Assembly: GCA_938083195.1 (NCBI GenBank) | Contig: CALKCK010000045.1 | Coordinates: forward strand, 1 to 64,000 | DNA: 64,000 nt | Direction of reading: 5' to 3' | Source of the DNA: an uncultured Pirellulaceae bacterium | GTDB lineage: Bacteria > Planctomycetota > Planctomycetia > Pirellulales > Pirellulaceae | Shown: positions 43,727 through 52,703 of the stretch, one piece after another | Position numbering within the stretch: position 1 is the stretch's first letter | How the letters are laid out: each line of letters starts with the position of its first letter | Made by a program: the position numbers and the translations under genes | The notes under the pieces: model-generated | Seen by the model: only the letters and a program-made list of their open reading frames with translations | Database searches by the model: none | What the model was told of the DNA's origin: nothing

Positions 43727-45334
43727 CTAATTTTTTGACAGCAAGGAAACGGCAACTTCTCGTTCATTGGCATCTCGGCATTCCAGTTCAAGATGCTCTG
43801 GAAAGACCGTTTCACTTCCAACGATGCGGATATCGAGTGTACCGCGACCCTCTAATTCAGCAAGTTCTTTACGTTTTTGGTTATTCAAATACGATGCAAC
43901 TTTTTCATTGACCCGAACCGAAATGCTTGCAACATTCTTGTTTTCGGTCGCCAGCATTAACATCCGTAGTACATCAAGAGCCATACTCTCTTCCGTTTTG
44001 ACATTCCCGCGTCCGTTACAGCAGGGACATTCTTGATAGAGACTCCGCTTCAGCCCCGGCTTGATTCGCTGGCGAGTCATTTCAATCAATCCGAATGGAC
44101 TGATTCGCAAAATTTTCGTCCGGGCGCGATCCCGCTTCATCGAATCTCGTAAAGTTCGTTCGACTCCCCGACGATGCTTATCTCGACGCATGTCGATGAA
44201 GTCATTCACGATGACACCTCCAAGATCTCGCAGCCGCAATTGCCGAGAAATTTCTTTTGCCGCCGCCATGTTCAAACGATAAGCAGACTCTTCTGCCGAA
44301 TCATCCGTACGGAAACTACCACTGTTTACATCAATCGCAACCAATGCTTCGGTTTGGTCAATCACGATGGAACCACCGTCGGGCAGTGGCACCTCACGAG
44401 CATGGATTTTGGCAATCTCCTGTTCGACCTTGTATTGATGAAACAGGGGATCATTGCCGGAGTACAACTGCAATTTGCTCGAATGCCGCGGCATCACCAA
44501 TTTCAAAAACTCTTTGGCACGTTCGTAGGCATCTTCACTATCGATCATAATGGTATCAATATCCGAAGTCAGGATATCTCGAATCGTGCGAATGATCATG
44601 TCGCTTTCTTCATAGATATCGATCGGAGCAGGCATGGTGACGACTCTTTTGGAAATCACTTTCCAAAGCCGCAAGAGATAGGCAAGGTCACGTGAGAGTT
44701 CACGGCGCGAGCGTCCCGCACCAGCGGTCCTCACAATAAAACCCAAACCCTTAGGCGGCTTAAGGTCATACAGATATTCTCGCAGTCGCTTCCGCTCTTC
44801 TTCGTCCTCTATTTTGCGGGAGACCCCAATCCGACCGAGGGCCGGCATCAAAACAAGGTAACGTCCGGGAATGCTAATGTAGGTAGAAAGCGTCGGCCCC
44901 TTATTGCCAATTCCCTCTTTGATTACCTGAACGAGAACTTCATCACCACGCTTAAAGATCTCTTGAATCGGAGGCTTTACCCGTGGCCGAAATCCACCGT
45001 GCGATGGCGGACGCCGCCCTCTTCCATTTGCATTAGCTGCCGCCGCCGCTTCCTTCTCTTTCCGCATCATCTCGTCCGGATCGTATCCCCCTTGCTTAAA
45101 ATAGCGGGGCTCCACATCACTGATGTGCAGGAAACCGTTTCGACCAACGCCGAAATCGACGAACACGGCCTGGATAGTTGGCTCAAGATTGACAACTTTT
45201 CCTTTGTAGACATTACCAACGAAATTTTCTTGGCTTTCCCTTTCTACATAAAGTTCCTCGAGCCGATCATTTTCAACAATCGCAATCCGATTTTCTTCGG
45301 CTTGCGACGCATTGATAAGCATTGTCTTTTTCAT
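43727..45334 (-). CDS. rng: Ribonuclease E/G family endoribonuclease
   Basis: 535 residues, close to RNase G (~490) and without the long RNase E scaffold tail. The S1-type RNA-binding domain near residues 37-150 is interrupted by a charged/Ala-rich insert (KEKEAAAAANANGRGRR). The catalytic part carries IVIDQTEALVAIDVNSG and GGVIVNDFIDMRRDKH, holding the two Mg-binding Asp positions, and a zinc-link CPCCNGRG. It cleaves single-stranded AU-rich RNA in rRNA processing and mRNA decay. A 743-nt gap with structure precedes it, downstream of ptsH on the same strand, recalling the long leaders through which RNase E controls its own mRNA. Confidence 0.92.
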   Translation of the reverse strand: MKKTMLINASQAEENRIAIVENDRLEELYVERESQENFVGNVYKGKVVNLEPTIQAVFVDFGVGRNGFLHISDVEPRYFKQGGYDPDEMMRKEKEAAAAANANGRGRRPPSHGGFRPRVKPPIQEIFKRGDEVLVQVIKEGIGNKGPTLSTYISIPGRYLVLMPALGRIGVSRKIEDEEERKRLREYLYDLKPPKGLGFIVRTAGAGRSRRELSRDLAYLLRLWKVISKRVVTMPAPIDIYEESDMIIRTIRDILTSDIDTIMIDSEDAYERAKEFLKLVMPRHSSKLQLYSGNDPLFHQYKVEQEIAKIHAREVPLPDGGSIVIDQTEALVAIDVNSGSFRTDDSAEESAYRLNMAAAKEISRQLRLRDLGGVIVNDFIDMRRDKHRRGVERTLRDSMKRDRARTKILRISPFGLIEMTRQRIKPGLKRSLYQECPCCNGRGNVKTEESMALDVLRMLMLATENKNVASISVRVNEKVASYLNNQKRKELAELEGRGTLDIRIVGSETVFPEHLELECRDANEREVAVSLLSKN

Positions 45335-46077
45335 TTGAATTCATTCTTTGCTGGCGATTGATTGGAGAACCTGAAAGGGACTCAAACAATCGAATCGCAT
45401 GGGTTTGATTTTTTTGACTGCCATTGTTTGACAGCGATGGGCGGGCCATTCCTACTACAGAAAGACCGGTAACATTTGGCGTTGCCTCCCGATTCGCCGT
45501 TTGCGAATCGATGACGTTATCCAACCGCCCAAGTATGTGACTTTTTTCGCTGGAATAGGAACGACTGACTTCAGTTGCGCCCGGTTCTTTGAAACGAAGA
45601 GCGAAGTCATTTCTCCGCAAATGTTGATCATTCCAACGGTTAACTAAGAATCCGAATCCACATAACTCTCTGTGACTGAATCGGATTTGAAAAATAGACC
45701 TGAAGGTTCGCACCACATCGAACACCCGCAAATACTTACTGGTGTACCGAGGCAATTGGTGTTGGAAGTTCGAGAAAAGACCCGCCAAAAGACTGTCTGT
45801 CGAATCGGCAACCATACCGCGACGCAAAGAACCCCCATCCGCCGTCAATCCGGCAGTCGTAGAGAACTTAATCTTTAATGCATAGGTAATCATCGAACTT
45901 GCATTCCTCCTCAGATCAACGCAAACTCGATTCAACTCTCGCTCAAATTTAAGATTTCAGTGACACGCAGTTTTTAAAACAATGCGATCAAAACAAATAG
46001 ACATGGAACAGACTCGATTGAAACAACTTCGATTAAAACAAATTCGACTTGCCTCACTTGGTCCTACCACGCCCAGC
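45335..46077 (-). promoter_or_regulatory. Long structured leader / intergenic region before rng
   Basis: 743 nt between the ptsH stop and the rng ATG. It contains several stem-loops, for example GATTCGC-CGTTT-GCGAATC (45491-45509) and AATCCGA (45649-45655) with TCGGATT (45681-45687). At its upstream end lie the 15-bp repeats listed next. A minus-strand open frame of 220 codons crosses it, but it lacks similarity signals and overlaps the rng start, so I treat the region as a leader. Confidence 0.5.
45971..46059. repeat. Diverged 15-bp tandem repeats downstream of ptsH
   Basis: Six successive units of 14-15 bp starting at 45971, 45985, 46000, 46015, 46030 and 46045. The best three share CGATYRAAACAA (CGATCAAAACAA, CGATTGAAACAA, CGATTAAAACAA). 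Others are decayed. They lie between the ptsH stop codon and the RNase leader. Confidence 0.7.
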
Positions 46078-46383
46078 CTAACCACTACTTGTGTCTCCTG
46101 AATCTGCGGTAGCAGGAAATCCCGCTACCACCAGTTCCTCCAGGGCTGAGATAGCCTGTTGTGCATCTACTCCAGTCGCTTCCAGTTGAACCCTTGTTCC
46201 CTGGGTCGCGCCGAGTGTCAAAATGTCCAACACGCTTTTGCCATCTACCCGGATATCATCTTTGACTACTTCAATCTTACAGTCATACTTCGACGCGGTT
46301 GAAACAAACAAATACGCAGGGCGCATGTGCAAACCCTGAGGATTGCTGATCGTAACCATCGCTGATTGAAACTGTTCCGACAT
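46078..46383 (-). CDS. ptsH: HPr-family phosphocarrier protein
   Basis: 101 residues, slightly longer than standard HPr (~88). The active-site His is in NPQGLHMRPAYLF (about residue 18). The regulatory Ser region reads VDGKSVLDILTLG. It receives phosphate from enzyme I and passes it to EIIA. The C-terminus has a Ser/Gly/Asp tail (TADSGDTSSG). It lies 48 nt after ptsN, same strand. With hpf and ptsN upstream it resembles the regulatory (nitrogen-type) PTS cluster. No sugar-specific EIIB/EIIC or enzyme I is in the window, so signalling rather than sugar uptake is likely. Confidence 0.92.
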   Translation of the reverse strand: MSEQFQSAMVTISNPQGLHMRPAYLFVSTASKYDCKIEVVKDDIRVDGKSVLDILTLGATQGTRVQLEATGVDAQQAISALEELVVAGFPATADSGDTSSG

Positions 46384-46431
46384 CTGTAATTTGAGCCATC
46401 TAAGGTTGAATCAATAGTTTGCCAAACAAGT

Positions 46432-46908
46432 TTAGGAAACAAACTGATTGTTATCAGCTTCTTCCAATATCTGCTGGATATCCTCTGAAGTCCGCGACTG
46501 TTTGAGGAATCGGCAAAAAGTTTCATCCTGCAACTGCTTGGAAATGTTTTCCAACGCGCGAAGATGGTCATTCGGCTGGTCAGGTGGAGAGATCAGCATG
46601 AAAAATAGCTGGACCTGTTCTCCATCAAGACTTTGAAAATCAACCCCTGTCGGGCTAACGCCAACCGTTCCAACCGGTTGCGTTACACTCGGGTGTTTTG
46701 TGTGTGGTACGGCGATTCCTCGACCGATTCCTGTGCTCCCCAACTCTTCCCGTTTCAAGACCGCTTGGACGATCGCTTCCTGATCATCTCCACCAAGCTG
46801 TCCAGATTCGACCAAGCTGGCGACTAACTCACGGACCACTCCCTCTTTGTCAGAAGACGTTAGCTCCGCTCTGATCGCTTCAGTTCTTACGAAATCAGAA
46901 AACTTCAT
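46432..46908 (-). CDS. ptsN: PTS EIIA domain protein (PtsN/fructose type)
   Basis: 158 residues. The phosphorylated His is in GSTGIGRGIAVPHTKHPSV. Fold and length match EIIA-Ntr (PtsN) proteins. AAGGA precedes the ATG by 7 nt. It would receive phosphate from the HPr protein encoded just downstream and, in other bacteria, acts as a regulator of potassium transport, nitrogen balance or stress response; its target here is unknown. It lies between hpf and ptsH, the conserved gene order, but rpoN and rapZ, common in the proteobacterial version, are absent here. Confidence 0.92.
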   Translation of the reverse strand: MKFSDFVRTEAIRAELTSSDKEGVVRELVASLVESGQLGGDDQEAIVQAVLKREELGSTGIGRGIAVPHTKHPSVTQPVGTVGVSPTGVDFQSLDGEQVQLFFMLISPPDQPNDHLRALENISKQLQDETFCRFLKQSRTSEDIQQILEEADNNQFVS

Positions 46909-46969
46909 AAATGGTTCCTTTTGTATGTTTGTTGTCTTGCAGACGATAAGTTCACATCAAGCAAAAAAT

Positions 46970-47314
46970 TTACTCTGCTGATTCCTCTGGAATCTTGTGA
47001 TCTCGTCCACGATGACTAATAAGTTTTTCTTTATGTTTTTTTAACTGCTGTTCCATTTTGGAAACGGTGCTGTCTAGAGCGACAAGCACGTTAGAGCCTG
47101 TGTCGGAAGCAAAAAAGTCATTAGCTTCTTCTGCTGAAACAATGATTTCAACTTTAGGAGAATCTGTGTGCTCCAAATCCACCAACACTTGTATCGCTGT
47201 TGTCCGATCAAAAAATTTAGGGAGTTTAGAAACTTTTGCCTTCATCGTTTCTTGAATCTCGTCACTCATGTTGCCATGCCTGGCTGTAACTTTGATTTCC
47301 ACCCTAACCCCCAT
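46970..47314 (-). CDS. hpf: Ribosome hibernation promoting factor (HPF/RaiA-like, short form)
   Basis: 114 residues. Sequence matches the short HPF group: VEIKVTARHGNMSDEIQETMKAKVSKLPKFF, then EIIVSAEEANDFFASDTGSNVLVALD and MEQQLKKHKEKL. The long-form C-terminal dimerisation domain is missing. It should bind the 30S decoding region and inactivate or dimerise ribosomes in slow growth. First gene of the operon with ptsN (61-nt gap) and ptsH. A promoter candidate and a hairpin lie just upstream; there is no Shine-Dalgarno sequence before the ATG. Confidence 0.9.
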   Translation of the reverse strand: MGVRVEIKVTARHGNMSDEIQETMKAKVSKLPKFFDRTTAIQVLVDLEHTDSPKVEIIVSAEEANDFFASDTGSNVLVALDSTVSKMEQQLKKHKEKLISHRGRDHKIPEESAE

Positions 47315-47336
47315 TTCGAAATTTTTATTGGTTACA

Positions 47337-47353
47337 CGAGAGGATTCCTCTCG
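47337..47353 (-). promoter_or_regulatory. Leader hairpin of the hpf operon
   Basis: Perfect stem CGAGAGG (47337-47343) with CCTCTCG (47347-47353), loop ATT. It lies between the predicted transcription start (about 47364) and the hpf ATG (47314), so it would be near the 5' end of the transcript. It may stabilise the mRNA or modulate translation. Confidence 0.5.
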
Positions 47354-47370
47354 AGGTTGTGTTTAAGGTA

Positions 47371-47399
47371 ATTGTAGAGCGATCCAGAATTTTGGACAA
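47371..47399 (-). promoter_or_regulatory. Candidate promoter of hpf-ptsN-ptsH
   Basis: On the minus strand TTGTCC (47399-47394), 17-nt spacer, TACAAT (47376-47371). The start would fall near 47364, about 50 nt before the hpf ATG. Confidence 0.5.
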
Positions 47400-47563
47400 A
47401 TCCAAATCACTTCTGAGCCGAAAATTCATCGAGAATAGATGGTGAATTATGGAAACGTGTCAGACGGCAACTCTCACCAATCCTCGTGTTAATCGGAGGA
47501 ATTTTGCACTGCTGGACGGATATCCAAGGAGAAGAAGCTCTTGAGAAATCTTGGAAACGTCGC

Positions 47564-47597
47564 AAATCCACGAATTTCCTCGGCAATTCGTGGATTT
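47564..47597. repeat. Perfect 13-bp inverted repeat
   Basis: AAATCCACGAATT (47564-47576) and AATTCGTGGATTT (47585-47597), 8-nt loop TCCTCGGC. No T-tract on either side, so not a normal terminator. It lies about 160 nt beyond the stop codon of the minus-strand propeller gene and about 165 nt upstream of the hpf promoter. Confidence 0.85.
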
Positions 47598-47753
47598 CCC
47601 GTATCCCACTTCAAATTACTTAACAGAAACTCGACAATCTACACTTCCTCACAGGCTCCAGACGCGGGATCAACCAACGAACGCGCAGGAGTCGCAACGA
47701 AGTCGCAAAACAACCATAAAACTCACTGCAAACGTTCTATTGTCGCAGCCAAC

Positions 47754-50700
47754 TTATGGAACCTTGGTGAAAATCGCCGGGACGCTCGCCTTTCGAACGG
47801 CTTCATTAAATTTCTTGATTCCCTGATCTACTACCTCTTTTTGTGTGGTGAGTAGGTCGTCGATCTCTTTAATCAACTCATTACGGACGGCAATCGACTG
47901 CCGGGTCGGCCGATTGTCACCTGTACTGACAACGCCAACGAGACCACTTAGACGGTTATTGAGCCGAATTGGGTAGTTAAGTGGATCCTGAGGGCTTTCG
48001 TTTTTTGTTTGGTAAAGCGCTTGCTCGACCTCCAAGAGCTTCCGATCTAAATTTCTGGCTTTCCCTACCAACTCTTCGTTCCCACCCGCTTTTTCAAGCC
48101 TGCCCCGAAGACTCTTGAGCTGTTCACGAATATCGCGGGTACTTTTAATTGCCAAGTGTATTTCACTCAATTTATCCCGCACACCAATCAAGAACTTGAA
48201 TTGAGCCTGAAAATCACCCTGGGTGGCCGATGATCTTGGATCTTTCTCAATTTTAAAATCCATGGTTTGGTTGAAAATTATGTTTTCTTTAGAGGTCAAC
48301 GCTCCATCGTCAGTAGACGATTTTGAGACCGTCAGCTTCGCTTGATAAACTCCGGGAACAGCAATCGGACCTCCCGTGCCGCCACCCCAGAGGACCATTC
48401 CTTCAAAAGTTTCGGCGCCTTGATACCTCATATTCCACCGCAATTCATTCACACCCGCGACCACTTTGAGCTTCTTTTGTTTGCGATCTGCGTCTGGCTT
48501 CGTGCTAAAGGTTTGGATTACGTCCCCCGAAGGATCAAGTAACTGCAGTTCGGTTTTCATTTTCTCATCCGGCACATCTTTGGCATAAAACCGAATCGGC
48601 ACTCCTGCGAGCGCATTCTGGCCAGTGGTTCTTCCCGGAGAACTGCTGCCACCGCCACGCATTCGAATCGTCGGTCGTGTCGCTAACAACTGCATCTCTT
48701 TGTCTAATAATTCCGGCGTCCATTGATGGATGGGACTAAGATCATCCATCATCCAAAACGATCTACCCTGAGTCGCTACGATCAAATCTCCGTTTTTAAC
48801 AGCGAGATCCGTGATTGGAACAATCGGCAAATTGCACTGAAACGGACTCCAGTGCCTACCGTCATCCAATGAAATGTAGAGCCCTGATTCGGTTCCTGCA
48901 TATAATAATCCCTCGCGAGCGGGATCAGCTCGGATAACGCGAGTAAACGCCTGGCGGTGAATCCCATCATTGATTGCCGTCCAAGACGCACCGTAATCTT
49001 CTGTCTTAAATAGATACGGTTTAAAATCGTCAAGCTTGTATCGAGTTGCGGCAACATAAAGCCCACCGGGCAATGTGGGGTGCGGTTCAATCGAATTGAT
49101 CTGAGCCCATTCCGGCAATTCCGGTGGCGTAACATTTACCCATTTCTTTCCACCGTCACGCGTCACATGCAACAGCCCATCATCCGAACCCGCCCACAAA
49201 ACATCTTTCTCGATCGCAGATTCACAAGCCGAAAAAATTGTGCAGTAATACTCGACACTTGTATTGTCTTGCGTGATTGGTCCACCAGATGACCCCAACT
49301 TGGACGGATCATTTCGCGTCAGATCACCACTAATCCTTTTCCAGCTATCCCCTCCATTCGTCGTTTTGAAAAGCACGTTACCGGCGGTGTACAACACTTT
49401 TGAATCGTGCTTCGAAAAGAAGATAGGGAAGTTCCACTGGAACCGATACTTACCATCACCCGCGCCGTGACCCATTGGATTATCAGGCCAAACGTGAATA
49501 TTGCGTGTCTCCTGTGTTCGATGGTTGACTCGAGTCAAATAGCCACCGTAAGAACCGCCATAGACAATCTCCGGATCCTCCGGGTCAGGCGCAATAAATC
49601 CACTCTCGCCACCCGCTGTCGGCATCCAATCTCGTTCACCAATGCTCCGTCCTCCGGTTCGACTCAACATACGGACGGTAGAATTATCTTGTTGGGCGCC
49701 ATAAATCCGATAGGGAAAATGATTATCGGTAGTGACCCGGTAAAACTGTGCTGTTGGCTGGTTTTCGTAAGTCGACCAGGTTTTACCACGGTTCAATGAA
49801 ATCTGAACCCCTCCGTCATCAGCGACTGCCATACGCTGAGGATCATTCGGAGCGATCCACAAATCATGATGATCACCGTGAGGAGTCGAAATCGAATCAA
49901 ACGACTTCCCGCCATCCCCAGATCTCCAAAACCGCACATTCAGCACATACACTTCGTCAACATTTTCTGGCCCGGCATAGACTCTCGTATAATACCACGC
50001 TCGCTGCCGTAATTTCCGTTCGTCATTGATGCGAACCCAGGATTCGCCTCCGTCATCGCTTCGAAAAAGACCACCATCGTTGGCCTCAACCATTGCCCAC
50101 ACGCGATTGGAATCAACGGGTGATACAGCAACACCACAAATCCCGACAGTCCCTTGAGGCAGTCCGTCATTGCGCGTTATTTCAGTCCATGTGTCACCAC
50201 TATCGACGCTCTTCCAAATGCCCGAACCCTCACCCCCACTTTCAAGACTGAAAGGTGTTCGCTTAATTTTCCAAGTGGTTGCAAAAAGTACATTTGAACT
50301 TTGTGGATCAATGACTAAATCAACAGCACCGGCCTCTTCATTGACAAACAAAACCCGCTTCCAGGTTGTGCCTCCATCGACACTCTTGAAAACTCCACGC
50401 TCCTGATTGGCGCCGAACAAATGTCCAAGGACGGCGGCGTAAACGATATCTGGATTCGTTGGATGGATGCGAATTCGAGGAATGCGTCGAGAATCTTTTA
50501 ACCCCATCTGCTTCCACGACTTCCCCGCATCAAGGGACTTCCACACACCGTTACCATGAGAAACATTGCCGCGGACTGTGACCTCACCACCACCCACGTA
50601 AATCACATTCGGATTGGATGGAGAGACTTCAATTGCACCAATTGATCCTCCAAAAAAACCGTCTGAGATATTCTCCCAACTTGACCCAGCATCTTCGGTC

Positions 50701-50933
50701 TTCCAAACTCCTCCCCCTGCGGCTCCCATGTAATACAGCATTGGATTCTCAGCAACGCCGGATGTTGCCGCGGATCGCCCACCGCGATAAGGGCCTAAAG
50801 ACCGAAACGACAACGATTCGAAAAAAGATTCTTGAGCCTCATTTGCGCCATCTGGCTGTGCCTGGGCAACATCACCAAAACTAAAAAAAAGCCCCAGTGC
50901 GGTGGCCAAAACAAACGTGAAATGTGGAAGCAT
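47754..50933 (-). CDS. Exported BNR/sortilin-type beta-propeller protein
   Basis: 1059 residues. A signal peptide is present (FVLATALGLFFSFGDVAQAQ). Residues ~35-740 are built of repeated BNR/Asp-box and VPS10-like units, such as GGVWKTEDAGSSWENISDG, NGVWKSLDAGKSWKQMG and GGLFRSDDGGESWVRIND, giving a multi-bladed propeller (possibly two). The last ~320 residues include a beta region and a helical stretch with coiled-coil character (REQLKSLRGRLEKAGGNEEL). Such proteins are frequent in Planctomycetes and annotated as exported propellers of unknown substrate; some relatives are glycosyl hydrolases, but no catalytic motif is visible here. Monocistronic. Confidence 0.88.
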   Translation of the reverse strand: MLPHFTFVLATALGLFFSFGDVAQAQPDGANEAQESFFESLSFRSLGPYRGGRSAATSGVAENPMLYYMGAAGGGVWKTEDAGSSWENISDGFFGGSIGAIEVSPSNPNVIYVGGGEVTVRGNVSHGNGVWKSLDAGKSWKQMGLKDSRRIPRIRIHPTNPDIVYAAVLGHLFGANQERGVFKSVDGGTTWKRVLFVNEEAGAVDLVIDPQSSNVLFATTWKIKRTPFSLESGGEGSGIWKSVDSGDTWTEITRNDGLPQGTVGICGVAVSPVDSNRVWAMVEANDGGLFRSDDGGESWVRINDERKLRQRAWYYTRVYAGPENVDEVYVLNVRFWRSGDGGKSFDSISTPHGDHHDLWIAPNDPQRMAVADDGGVQISLNRGKTWSTYENQPTAQFYRVTTDNHFPYRIYGAQQDNSTVRMLSRTGGRSIGERDWMPTAGGESGFIAPDPEDPEIVYGGSYGGYLTRVNHRTQETRNIHVWPDNPMGHGAGDGKYRFQWNFPIFFSKHDSKVLYTAGNVLFKTTNGGDSWKRISGDLTRNDPSKLGSSGGPITQDNTSVEYYCTIFSACESAIEKDVLWAGSDDGLLHVTRDGGKKWVNVTPPELPEWAQINSIEPHPTLPGGLYVAATRYKLDDFKPYLFKTEDYGASWTAINDGIHRQAFTRVIRADPAREGLLYAGTESGLYISLDDGRHWSPFQCNLPIVPITDLAVKNGDLIVATQGRSFWMMDDLSPIHQWTPELLDKEMQLLATRPTIRMRGGGSSSPGRTTGQNALAGVPIRFYAKDVPDEKMKTELQLLDPSGDVIQTFSTKPDADRKQKKLKVVAGVNELRWNMRYQGAETFEGMVLWGGGTGGPIAVPGVYQAKLTVSKSSTDDGALTSKENIIFNQTMDFKIEKDPRSSATQGDFQAQFKFLIGVRDKLSEIHLAIKSTRDIREQLKSLRGRLEKAGGNEELVGKARNLDRKLLEVEQALYQTKNESPQDPLNYPIRLNNRLSGLVGVVSTGDNRPTRQSIAVRNELIKEIDDLLTTQKEVVDQGIKKFNEAVRKASVPAIFTKVP

Positions 50934-51144
50934 GATGAATTACCAAATCCAGTAAAATAATTTTCGGCAGCGATCAATCCAGTATGTGTATCGCCGTCCA
51001 TTGTAATCAAACCGGATTCACAGGGGCTGATTTACTGTGAAAACAACGCGATACCCCCGATTCCGTGGGGGAAGTGAAGTCGTTCACCAACGACCCAATG
51101 GAATGGCCTGAGAAGCAGCGAACCACAAGCCAGCAACCGCTTAA

Positions 51145-51633
51145 TTAAGATCTACGAAAAGTCTGAAATGAATAGTCGAAACTGTTCTTTTCATCTTTCT
51201 GAAAATGAGATTCCTCGAAAAGAGTCCAAGCGCTCCAATCGATTTCGGGCAATTTTGTATCTCCATCGATTTCGGTATGCACGCGAGTGAGGTGAATTTC
51301 GTTAACAAACGGAATGGCGAGCCGGTAAATTTCCGCGCCTCCAGTGATGAACGGAAGGTCGTCCTCCCCACACAAGGCAATCGCTTCCTCAATGGAATTC
51401 GCGATCAACGCGCCTGGACAAACAAAATCAGATTGGCGGGTCACGATAACTGTCGTTCGCCCAGGCAATAATCGACCAATAGAATCATAGGTTTTTCGAC
51501 CCATGATAATATGATGGCCCATCGTCAGACGTTTGAATCGCTTCAAGTCGGCAGAGATCTGCCATGGCAAATCTCCGTTGACCCCGATAACTTCGTTTTC
51601 GGCCGCAGCCACAATCATCGCTAACTTATTCAT
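51145..51633 (-). CDS. folA: Dihydrofolate reductase
   Basis: 162 residues from the ATG at 51633, which has GGGTGAAG nearby; an in-frame TTG at 51672 abutting the thyA stop would add 13 residues. The DHFR signatures are clear: IVAAAENEVIGVNGDLPWQISADLKRFK (active-site Asp region), GRKTYDSIGRLLPGRTTVIVTR (NADPH-binding), and FITGGAEIYRLAIPF. It reduces dihydrofolate to tetrahydrofolate with NADPH. It follows thyA by 39 nt, the common thyA-folA coupling, since thymidylate synthase generates the dihydrofolate that it recycles. Confidence 0.95.
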   Translation of the reverse strand: MNKLAMIVAAAENEVIGVNGDLPWQISADLKRFKRLTMGHHIIMGRKTYDSIGRLLPGRTTVIVTRQSDFVCPGALIANSIEEAIALCGEDDLPFITGGAEIYRLAIPFVNEIHLTRVHTEIDGDTKLPEIDWSAWTLFEESHFQKDEKNSFDYSFQTFRRS

Positions 51634-51672
51634 CGACTTCACCCATTTCAATTCTGCAATCGCTGAACGCAA

Positions 51673-52473
51673 CTAAACTGCAACCTTGCCCTTGATATGA
51701 GGATGAGCTTCATATTGCAATAGCTCAAAATCTTCGAACTTAAAATCAAAGATTGATTTTACATTTTCATTCATCGAAAGTTTTGGCAATGGCTTGGGCG
51801 CGCGAGACAACTGCAAATCGACTTGCTCAAGATGATTCGAATAAAGATGGGCATCTCCGAGCGTGTGTACAAAATCACCAGCTTTCAAGCCAGTGACTTG
51901 CGCCACCATACAAGTCAATGCCGCGTAAGAGCCTATATTAAAAGGGACTCCCAAAAAGACATCTGCGCTTCGTTGATAAAGCTGGCAAGACAATTCGCCG
52001 TTAGCAACATAAAACTGAAAGAAAGCATGGCAGGGGGGGAGTTTCATTTTTGGAATCTCAGCCACATTCCAAGCGCTCACGATCAAACGCCGCGAATCTG
52101 GATTGTTTTCAATGTCATGAATTACCTGCGCAATCTGGTCAACGGTCGTTCCGTCCGCACCTTGCCAACTGCGCCACTGCGATCCATAGACGGGGCCAAG
52201 TTCCCCATTTTCATCGGCCCACTCATTCCAGATTCGAACGCCGTTTTCCTGCAAATAACGAACGTTCGTGTCACCGCTCAAAAACCAGAGTAGTTCGTGA
52301 ATAATACTCTTAAAATGCAGTTTCTTTGTCGTGATCATCGGAAATGTGTCCCGGAGATCAAAACGCATCTGGTATCCAAAAACGCTTTTCGTCCCGGTTC
52401 CGGTGCGATCGGTTTTCTCAACTCCGTGGTCGAGAATATGTCGAAGAAGGTCTAAATATTGTTGCATCATCAT
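51673..52473 (-). CDS. thyA: Thymidylate synthase
   Basis: 266 residues, almost identical in length to E. coli ThyA (264). Conserved blocks include [37 protein letters not shown], the catalytic Cys in [12 protein letters not shown], and [20 protein letters not shown]. It methylates dUMP to dTMP using methylene-tetrahydrofolate, producing dihydrofolate. The start is a cluster of three ATG codons. It is cotranscribed with folA just downstream on the minus strand. Upstream it is divergent from a DMT transporter gene; no promoter was picked with confidence. Confidence 0.96.
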   Translation of the reverse strand: MMMQQYLDLLRHILDHGVEKTDRTGTGTKSVFGYQMRFDLRDTFPMITTKKLHFKSIIHELLWFLSGDTNVRYLQENGVRIWNEWADENGELGPVYGSQWRSWQGADGTTVDQIAQVIHDIENNPDSRRLIVSAWNVAEIPKMKLPPCHAFFQFYVANGELSCQLYQRSADVFLGVPFNIGSYAALTCMVAQVTGLKAGDFVHTLGDAHLYSNHLEQVDLQLSRAPKPLPKLSMNENVKSIFDFKFEDFELLQYEAHPHIKGKVAV

Positions 52474-52703
52474 TTTGTATGGGTTGAAGTTGAAGGATTC
52501 AAGCCCGGCAATTCTCTCCAGACTGAATCACCGCTGGAAAACGCCTGAATTTGACAATATTTATAAGCCTTCCCCCATATTTGCTCCCTATCTTCGAGTG
52601 AGACCACTGAGACCCTATGATCATCCACCGTAGAACCTCCTGAAAACCTCGAAAAGCACTCGCGCCCTGCCAATACCGGAAGGCCGCACTGCCGCGTAAT
52701 CAT

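Larger units (their letters stand above)
47315..47753. other. 439-nt gap upstream of hpf
   Basis: Between two same-direction minus-strand genes. It holds the hpf promoter candidate, the leader hairpin and the 13-bp inverted repeat. Short open frames here have no supporting features and are not called. Confidence 0.5.

Noticed and set aside
45273..45935. 220-codon minus-strand frame in the rng leader
   Set aside because: It overlaps the rng start in another frame, begins at a TTG, has no recognisable domain and covers a region that looks like structured leader. Kept as leader instead.
51040..51075. Short CCCCC/GGGGG hairpin upstream of the propeller gene
   Set aside because: Only a 5-bp stem with no T-tract, too weak to call a terminator.
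52470..52703. 77-codon minus-strand frame ending in a 4-nt overlap with thyA
   Set aside because: The overlap looks like translational coupling, but there is no ribosome binding site, no hydrophobic or domain pattern and odd composition. Treated as the thyA leader.
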